Positions 6,107 through 10,587 of a DNA stretch of 10,587 nt are shown here, one piece after another. Origin of the DNA: an uncultured Ellagibacter sp. (GTDB lineage Bacteria; Actinomycetota; Coriobacteriia; Coriobacteriales; Eggerthellaceae); NCBI GenBank assembly GCA_934661105.1, contig CAKUIV010000068.1, forward strand, positions 1 to 10,587, written 5' to 3'. Each line of letters begins with the position of its first letter. Position 1 is the stretch's first letter. The notes beneath the pieces were generated by a model. The model was not told where the DNA came from, did no database searches, and worked only from the letters and a program-made list of their open reading frames with translations. The translations under genes and the position numbers were made by a program.

Positions 6107-6889
6107 TTAGCGCTTTCGAAGAACGATGCCGATCGCGTTCAGATACTCGAGCGCGCCCGCCTCGGCCGACGCCCGATCGCCGCGCGCGTAGTCGTTGTCG
6201 CAGGCGAGCCAATCGGCCCACGCCTCCCTATGGCAGGAAAGCTCGAACATCGAGACGATGTCGGCGCCACGCGACTGCCCAAGAAGCGCCCGCCACCACG
6301 GAATGTCGTGCATGTAGTCGAGCTGGTCGGGCGTCCACGACAAAAGCAGGCATTCGGGCAGGTCGTCGTGGCAGTCGCGCACCATGCCCGGAATCGCGAA
6401 GCAGAGATACCCTCCCGCCTTCACGTACGGAAGCAGCTTCTCGTCGAGGTATCCCGGCTCACGGCCGAAGTAGTTGTACGAATCGATGCTCACCACCCCG
6501 TCGAAGAAACCGTGCGCGAAGGGAAGCCCGCGCGACGCGTCGGCCTTCACCGGCACGATGTCGCGGTTGGAAAGCCCCATGCTCTCGAAGAAGCGCATGT
6601 TCTCACCAGGGTCGCTCCACAGGTCGGCGGCGTAGGTTACAAGCCCGTACTCGCGCGCGAGCAGGGCCGACGTTGCGCCCGTGCCGCTTCCCAGGTCGAG
6701 CACGACCGAGCCCGGGGCGAAAGGCGATGCGCCCGACACGTCGTTTTGCGGGCACACGCCGCCTTCGCGCTCGGCGACAACGCGCGCGGCACGAGAAAGA
6801 AGCTCCTCGCAAAGCTTAAACGGATTGGGGCCCATGATCTTCGATTGCACGATGGCAGGAGAAAAGCTCGATGCTTTTGGGAATTGCAT
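6107..6889 (-). CDS. Class I SAM-dependent methyltransferase
   Basis: A 260-residue Rossmann-fold methyltransferase. Motif I is VLDLGSGTG (63-71), the acidic residue ending strand 2 is in AADLWSD (87-93), VKADAS is at 114-119, and the strand-4 motif FDGVVSIDSYNYFG is at 129-142. The N-terminal QSKIMGPNPFKLCEELL and the C-terminal tryptophan-rich segment (WTPDQLDYMHDIPWW, EAWADWLACDNDY) recall uncharacterised methyltransferases found beside small-molecule or stress genes. The target cannot be named. The ATG at 6889 is chosen because AAAGGA lies about seven bases upstream; earlier in-frame ATGs at 6919 and 6943 have no such site. Its leader holds a 9-bp hairpin. It converges with the acetyltransferase gene and has no partner on its own strand. 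Confidence 0.88.
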   Translation of the reverse strand: MQFPKASSFSPAIVQSKIMGPNPFKLCEELLSRAARVVAEREGGVCPQNDVSGASPFAPGSVVLDLGSGTGATSALLAREYGLVTYAADLWSDPGENMRFFESMGLSNRDIVPVKADASRGLPFAHGFFDGVVSIDSYNYFGREPGYLDEKLLPYVKAGGYLCFAIPGMVRDCHDDLPECLLLSWTPDQLDYMHDIPWWRALLGQSRGADIVSMFELSCHREAWADWLACDNDYARGDRASAEAGALEYLNAIGIVLRKR

Positions 6890-6975
6890 GATGATGTCCT
6901 TTGCGGTGGTAGTTGCCATAGAATGAAACGAAAGGGAGCGCAACCAACCGCGGCAAGAAACCTCGCCTTTTTCAA

Positions 6976-7010
6976 GCGGGTTCGCAAAACCTTTCTGGCC
7001 ACGAACCCGC
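6976..7010 (-). promoter_or_regulatory. Stem-loop in the methyltransferase leader
   Basis: A perfect 9-bp inverted repeat, GCGGGTTCG (6976-6984) with CGAACCCGC (7002-7010), encloses 17 bases. It starts directly after the candidate promoter and about 90 bases before the start codon at 6889. No U-tract follows on the minus strand, so it is not a simple terminator. It could be an RNA control element or a protein-binding site. Confidence 0.45.
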
Positions 7011-7013
7011 CGC

Positions 7014-7044
7014 AGTATAAGATTGCGCGTCCCTTACGAGGCAA
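7014..7044 (-). promoter_or_regulatory. Candidate methyltransferase promoter
   Basis: On the minus strand TTGCCT (7039-7044) and TATACT (7014-7019) are 19 bases apart. Both boxes are good but the spacing is at the long end. Transcription would start inside or just before the leader stem-loop. Confidence 0.45.
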
Positions 7045-7341
7045 CGACCAAAAAGACATCCCCTTAGATGCTCTTCAAGCGCAGGCCCACCCTGCGCCCA
7101 TGCGCGCATGATACCACGGCGAACGGCGTCGCACCAGCTTCGCGTAGTCCTGCGTCTGACGGAAGAACCCGATAGCGAAAACTGCGCCGCTCCCTACCAT
7201 ATTTATCTCGCATAGGTACCTTCGAGAGTTTTGCGCATCGTGCATGGATGGAGAGCGGATTCCCAGATGCGAACGTTTGCTTTGCCCACACTTCGCCCTT
7301 CGCCGATAGCTTCTATAGGCCGAAATCCATAAACTCAACAC
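7045..7341. other. Gene-poor, A/T-richer intergenic stretch
   Basis: No gene is supported with confidence. The base composition is visibly less GC-rich than that of the flanking genes. It holds a GCGCAGG/CCTGCGC hairpin (7079-7085 with 7091-7097) and a 12-base palindrome, CATGCGCGCATG (7099-7110). A minus-strand frame (7075-7341, 88 codons) is open but has no ribosome binding site. Its peptide has runs like GAVFAIGFFRQTQDYAK that look less like shadow coding than its neighbours. It could be a remnant gene or intergenic repeat. Confidence 0.4.
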
Positions 7342-7371
7342 TTACGAAGCGCCTTGGGTTTGTGCTTTACT
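7342..7371 (+). promoter_or_regulatory. Candidate extended -10 promoter of the MFS gene
   Basis: TTACGA (7342-7347) and TTTACT (7366-7371) are 18 bases apart, with TGC immediately before the -10 box. It has the same architecture as the DMT promoter at 4052-4081. It predicts a start near 7378 and a 135-base leader containing the terminator hairpin. Confidence 0.45.
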
Positions 7372-7375
7372 AGCT

Positions 7376-7454
7376 AGCGTCAAAAGCGCAGTGAGACGCT
7401 GCATGAGCATGCAGAGGTGGTCGCAACGAGCAGGTTGCGACCACCTCTTTTTTT
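7376..7454 (+). terminator. Intrinsic terminator/attenuator in the MFS leader
   Basis: A perfect 15-bp stem (7413-7427 with 7434-7448) closes the loop GAGCAG, and the T run spans 7448-7454, so this is a textbook intrinsic terminator. Two smaller helices precede it: AGCGTC/GACGCT (7376-7381 with 7395-7400) and CTGCAT/ATGCAG (7399-7404 with 7409-7414). Each shares two bases with the next, so they compete or stack. It lies between the candidate promoter and the MFS start at 7513, with no gene before it to terminate. That fits an attenuator, or a small RNA of about 75 bases. Confidence 0.75.
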
Positions 7455-7516
7455 GCGCCCATGAGCGCGTAACTGCGACATCGAAGTCCAAGAGGAAAGG
7501 GGTTTTCCACCAGTGA
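7403..7516 (+). CDS. Possible 37-aa leader peptide through the attenuator
   Basis: A frame open from ATG 7403 (or 7409) runs through both arms of the terminator and ends at TGA 7514-7516, overlapping the MFS start codon GTG 7513-7515. The peptide begins MSMQRWSQRAGCDHLFF. A ribosome translating it would melt the terminator, and the stop/start overlap would allow translational coupling. The ribosome binding site (AGTGAGA) is weak and the peptide has no homologue I know, so this is a hypothesis rather than an established gene. Confidence 0.25.
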   Translation: MSMQRWSQRAGCDHLFFCAHERVTATSKSKRKGVFHQ

Positions 7517-9066
7517 ATTCCAATCAGCAACACCGTCAAATGCCTAAGGCCCGCGTGGAAGTGAAGCATCCGTACCTCGCGCTCATGGGCCTTTACCTGG
7601 GCGGCTTCACCGGCATGTACAGCGAGACCGCCCTCAATATCGCGCTTCCCCAGCTTTCCGCCGCGTTCGGTGTGGAAGTGTCGGTTGTGCAGTGGCTCGT
7701 CATCGGCTACATGCTCGTCATCGGCATCGTGCTGCCGTTCGCGAGCATCCTCATGAAGTGGTTCTCCGCACGCAAGATCACGATGTTCGCGCTCGGCGCG
7801 TTCTTCGTCGGCGCCATCGCAAGCGCTGCGGCCCCGAACTTCGCCATCGCGCTCGTCGGGCGCGCGGTGCAGGGCGTGGGCACGGGGCTTGTGCTGCCGC
7901 TCATGTTCGCCATGGTGCTCGAGGTCATCCCGCCGCACAAGATCGGCGCCGCCATGGGCACGACCGCGCTCGTCATCATGTTCGCGCCCGCCATCGGCCC
8001 CACCCTGGCAGGCATCCTTCTGGGCGCAGGCTCCTGGCGACTCATTTTCGCAAGCTTCGCCGTCATCCTGGCCGTAGGCATGTTCTTCACGCTGAAGTTC
8101 GAGGTCAACCCCTACAAGCTCACCCGCCCGCGCATCGACGCGGCATCGGTCGCCCTTTCGTGCGTCGGTTTCGGCGGCATCGTTTTGGGCGCTGGCATGG
8201 CGAGCCTCTACGGATGGCTCTCGCCGGTGGTCCTCATCGCGCTTGCGGCCGGCATCGTGTGCCTGGCATTCTACGCCAAGCGCCAGCTTTCCATGGACGC
8301 CCCCGTGCTCGACGTGCGCATCTTCGGCATCTCCGGGTTCCGCACGGGCGCGATCTGCATGATGCTCAACTTCGGCATCACGCTTTCGGCCATGTACATC
8401 CTGCCGCAGTTCTACCAGAACGCGATGCTCGTCGCGGTAGCGCTCACCGGCGTCGTCATGCTGCCGGGAGGCGTGGTGAACGCGCTCGTGAGCATGGTGG
8501 CGGGCCGTCTGTACGACCGCGTCGGCGCCCGCGGCCCGGCGCTTTGCGGCTTCGGGCTCTCCATCGTGGCTGCGGCGCTGCTCATGCTCGCCACGCCGGA
8601 GTCCCCCGTCGCCTACATCGTCGCGTGCCACATCATCATGATGGTCGGCGTGCCGCTCGCCATGTCGCCCTGCCAGACGCATGCGCTCTCGTCGCTGCCG
8701 CATGAGCTTTCCACCGACGGCTCCACGGCGCTCAACACGCTGCAGCAGGTGCTCGGCGCCGTATGCACCGCCGTTGCGACGAGCCTGCTTACCGCAGGCG
8801 AAGGCGCCTTCGCCGCCGCCGGCGGCACCGACGCCGCGGCCGCATTCGCACAAGGGTCGCACTGGGGCTTCGCCTTCACGCTCGTGCTCGCCGCACTCGG
8901 GTTCGTGTTCGCCCTGCGCATCAAGGCGAAGAAGCGCGTGAACGTGGGCACGGGCCAGATTCCCGCGGCCAACGCCGCCGATCGTGCCGAAGCGGCGAAG
9001 AGCGCCGCGAAAGGCGAGACCGCGCCCTCTCTCGAGAGCAGCGGCTCGGCCCTGCACCAAATGTAG
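7513..9066 (+). CDS. MFS transporter, DHA2 (EmrB/QacA-like) drug efflux family
   Basis: A 517-residue inner-membrane proton-driven antiporter with about 14 hydrophobic segments. Family signs: YSETALNIALPQLSAAF (36-52, the first-helix motif, with Glu in place of the usual Asp), QWLVIGYMLV (60-69), RAVQGVGTGL (117-126, motif B), and FAPAIGPTLAGILLGAGSW (157-175, antiporter motif C) followed by RLIF. The C-terminal tail after about residue 470 is hydrophilic and Ala/Glu-rich. Substrates cannot be read from sequence; relatives export drugs, dyes or bile acids. I chose GTG 7513 because AGAGGAAAGGGG ends ten bases upstream; an ATG at 7540 lacks a site. A terminator hairpin in its leader suggests expression is induced by relief of attenuation. 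No TetR or MarR regulator gene is adjacent within the window. Confidence 0.92.
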   Translation: MNSNQQHRQMPKARVEVKHPYLALMGLYLGGFTGMYSETALNIALPQLSAAFGVEVSVVQWLVIGYMLVIGIVLPFASILMKWFSARKITMFALGAFFVGAIASAAAPNFAIALVGRAVQGVGTGLVLPLMFAMVLEVIPPHKIGAAMGTTALVIMFAPAIGPTLAGILLGAGSWRLIFASFAVILAVGMFFTLKFEVNPYKLTRPRIDAASVALSCVGFGGIVLGAGMASLYGWLSPVVLIALAAGIVCLAFYAKRQLSMDAPVLDVRIFGISGFRTGAICMMLNFGITLSAMYILPQFYQNAMLVAVALTGVVMLPGGVVNALVSMVAGRLYDRVGARGPALCGFGLSIVAAALLMLATPESPVAYIVACHIIMMVGVPLAMSPCQTHALSSLPHELSTDGSTALNTLQQVLGAVCTAVATSLLTAGEGAFAAAGGTDAAAAFAQGSHWGFAFTLVLAALGFVFALRIKAKKRVNVGTGQIPAANAADRAEAAKSAAKGETAPSLESSGSALHQM

Positions 9067-9192
9067 GACACGGGAAAACGCTTGGGGCCTCTTTTCGGGA
9101 CGCAGGTGCATTCTTCGGCGCGCAGGATCGCGCGACAATGACGCCAGGAAGGTGCAGACGACCTGATCGCTCAGAGAAAGGATGGCCCCAAG

Positions 9193-9612
9193 ATGGTAAA
9201 GAAGACCCTCATCGCCGCTGGCCTTGCGTGCACACTCGCCCTGCCGTTCTCGCTTGCCGGCTGCTCGGGCGGAAGCGACGCCCCCGAAAACAAGCAGGCC
9301 GCATCCGAGCAAGCGGCCGAGAAGGAGATCGTCCCCGGCGTCGTCGACATGGATCACCTCAAAGCTGGCATGAAATACATGAAGGAGACAAGCGTCGCGC
9401 AATATGCCGACGTGGCTGCGCAGTTCGACAACGAGGGCAAGGTGTACGAGGAGTCGGACGGCACGTACGTCACCTACCGCTGGGCGACCGAAGACGACGC
9501 AAACCGCGTGCTCGTCACCCTTACCGTCGATTCGGACGGAAATCCCGACAAGGTGAGCGGCAGGTCTTGGACGGGAGACGAGATCAAAGACTACATGAAA
9601 AGCCTGGGGTAG
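9193..9612 (+). CDS. Small secreted lipoprotein of unknown function
   Basis: A 139-residue precursor with a lipoprotein signal peptide: VKK, a hydrophobic core, and a lipobox LAGC (21-24) with Cys24 as the lipidation site. A Ser/Ala/Glu-rich linker (25-45) follows, then a globular domain of about 90 residues. It looks like a helix (MDHLKAGMKYM) followed by beta strands (KVYEESDGTYVTYRW, NRVLVTLTVDSDGN) and ends in a helix (GDEIKDYMKSLG). The protein would sit on the outer face of the membrane. I recognise no named family. The ATG at 9193 follows GAAAGG by about 11 bases, and a strong terminator lies 40 bases past the stop. It lies 126 bases after the transporter, so joint or separate transcription is open. 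Confidence 0.82.
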   Translation: MVKKTLIAAGLACTLALPFSLAGCSGGSDAPENKQAASEQAAEKEIVPGVVDMDHLKAGMKYMKETSVAQYADVAAQFDNEGKVYEESDGTYVTYRWATEDDANRVLVTLTVDSDGNPDKVSGRSWTGDEIKDYMKSLG

Positions 9613-9652
9613 GTCTCGTATCACCCGGTAAACAGGCTATCGCTTCAAACGG

Positions 9653-9691
9653 AAAGGCGGCGGGAACGAACAGTTCCCGTCGCCTTTCTTC
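9653..9691 (+). terminator. Strong terminator after the lipoprotein gene
   Basis: AAAGGCGGCGGGAAC (9653-9667) pairs with GTTCCCGTCGCCTTT (9673-9687), 15 bp with one G-U, around a 5-base loop, followed by CTTCGT. The U-rich 3' arm and tail fit an intrinsic terminator for the plus strand. It may also serve the convergent zinc-ribbon gene. Confidence 0.85.
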
Positions 9692-9807
9692 GTATGCGCG
9701 CCCGATTGCGCTGCGCACCAAGGATCGACGCAACCGGGCCGCAAGCGGGCGCCCGCTTTGGAAGCGCCCGCAACTCGCAGCCGAATCCGCGCGCGACGTC
9801 GAGCGGC

Positions 9808-10587
9808 CTACGGGCGCTTCGCCCCGCAGTTGCCGCAGAAGGCGCCGGTGTTCTCCTGGCCGCAGGCGCACGTCCACGTACCGCCCGCCGCCTCCGGTTT
9901 CTTCGCGCCGCAGTTCGAGCAGAAGTTGCCGGCGTTCTCGGTGCCGCACGAGCACGTCCAGGTACCCGCGGGAGCCGGCTTGGCGGCGCCGCAGTTGCCG
10001 CAGAACTTACCGGTGTTCTGCGCCCCGCAGCTGCACGTCCATGCATCCGCCGACGTGCCCGCGCCTGCCGCCGGGGCGAAGCCGCCGCCGGCCGCCACGT
10101 TGTACTGGTTCTGCGGCACGCCGCCCTGCTGCTGGTAGAGCGCCTGGGGGTTCATGCCGCCTGCGGCGCTCGCCACGCCCATGCCCATGAAACCCATCAT
10201 GGCGCCGTTCTCGTTGCTCGCCGCCATGCGCATCGCGTCGGCCTGCGACGCGGCCAGGTTCGCGGCCGCCATGGACGGGTCGCGCATGACCGCAGCCTTC
10301 TGCAGGTCCTTGATCATCTTCTCGTCCTCTTCGGACGCCGCGATCGCGTTCACGCCGAACGAGGCGACCTCGATGCCGCGAAGGTCGCGCCATTCGCCCG
10401 AGAGCTCCTCGTTCAACGCCTCCGCGAGCTCGCGCGTATGCGCCGGCACGGCCGAGTAGCGCACGCCCATGGCCGAGATCTTCGCGAACGCCGGCTGCAG
10501 CGCCGTTAAGAGCTCGCTTTTCAGCTGCGAGTCGATCTTGTCGCGCGTGTAGGGCTCCTCCACGTTGCCGCACACGTTCTTGTAGAA
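9808..10587 (-). CDS. SPFH/virion-core-like protein with three zinc ribbons (N-terminus beyond the window)
   Basis: The last 259 residues of a larger protein; the frame stays open to the right edge (FYKN then VCGNVEEPYT), so its start is outside. I number from the V at 10575. The first part (to about 105) matches the C-terminal half of bacterial SPFH/Band 7 proteins of the virion-core-like type: PYTRDKIDSQLKSELLTAL, LRGIEVASFGVNAI, EEDEKMIKDLQKAAVMRDP. Then comes a Met/Ala/Gly-rich part (GAMMGFMGMGVA) and a Gln/Gly linker. Three tandem zinc ribbons close the protein, each CxC-x8-CxxC, at Cys181/183/192/195, 208/210/219/222 and 236/238/247/250. Members act as oligomeric membrane-associated scaffolds in the stress or envelope context; its exact role is unknown. 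Confidence 0.9.
   Translation of the reverse strand, partial: FYKNVCGNVEEPYTRDKIDSQLKSELLTALQPAFAKISAMGVRYSAVPAHTRELAEALNEELSGEWRDLRGIEVASFGVNAIAASEEDEKMIKDLQKAAVMRDPSMAAANLAASQADAMRMAASNENGAMMGFMGMGVASAAGGMNPQALYQQQGGVPQNQYNVAAGGGFAPAAGAGTSADAWTCSCGAQNTGKFCGNCGAAKPAPAGTWTCSCGTENAGNFCSNCGAKKPEAAGGTWTCACGQENTGAFCGNCGAKRP
9811..10041 (-). repeat. Three tandem zinc-ribbon coding repeats
   Basis: Three units of 27, 28 and 22 residues start at 10041, 9960 and 9876 on the minus strand. Each reads WTC(S/A)CG, six variable residues, then FC(G/S)NCGA, followed by (A/K)(K/R)P. The DNA is visibly repeated with silent drift, indicating in-place duplication followed by selection for the cysteines. Confidence 0.85.

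Noticed and set aside
9182..9199. Five-codon minicistron MAPRW overlapping the lipoprotein start
   Set aside because: It is too short to distinguish from chance, and its ATG falls at the edge of the ribosome binding site.
7342..9624. A 760-codon open frame on the minus strand
   Set aside because: It is antisense to the clear MFS and lipoprotein genes and is rich in His/Arg/Asp/Glu, as shadows in high-GC DNA are; no domain is recognisable.
9744..9759. A 16-base perfect palindrome after the zinc-ribbon gene
   Set aside because: It has no U-tract, and alternating GC palindromes of this type are common in such DNA; the nearby hairpin at 9653-9687 is the better terminator.

Overview
The window is a high-GC bacterial chromosome segment. 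G/C-rich codons, GTG starts, GGAGG/AAAGGA-type ribosome binding sites and the protein set suggest a gut-type Actinomycetota, probably Coriobacteriia/Eggerthellaceae. That assignment is inference from codon style and protein flavour, not a match to a genome. I see no phage, transposase, CRISPR, tRNA or rRNA.

Layout. Positions 1-348 hold no ordinary gene. They carry an inverted repeat centred exactly on base 182, whose two strands can encode related peptides. A radical SAM protein follows on the minus strand (349-1230), then a small plus-strand gene of unknown function (1490-1765) ending in a strong GC hairpin. Positions 1843-3900 (minus strand) form a thiamine salvage operon, thiM - thiamine-binding protein - thiE. 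It is headed by a recognisable TPP riboswitch with an intrinsic terminator between the aptamer and thiM. Divergent from it is a DMT/EamA transporter (4247-5314) with its own extended -10 promoter and a structured leader, followed closely by a GNAT acetyltransferase (5355-6050). A class I SAM-dependent methyltransferase converges on the minus strand (6107-6889).

Positions 6890-7512 are a gene-free, A/T-richer stretch. It contains the methyltransferase leader hairpin and then, on the plus strand, a promoter, a perfect 15-bp terminator hairpin and a short ORF that overlaps the GTG start of a DHA2-type MFS efflux transporter (7513-9066). A small lipoprotein (9193-9612) ends at a strong terminator. 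The window closes with the C-terminal part of an SPFH/virion-core-like protein carrying three tandem zinc ribbons (9808 to the right edge, minus strand).

How the genes work together: thiM and thiE make thiamine phosphate from salvaged thiazole plus HMP-PP, the small thiamine-binding protein accompanies them, and TPP shuts the operon off by transcription termination. HMP-PP supply (thiD, thiC) is not in the window. The most interesting non-coding signals are the centre-symmetric repeat at the left edge and the attenuator-like leader of the MFS pump.
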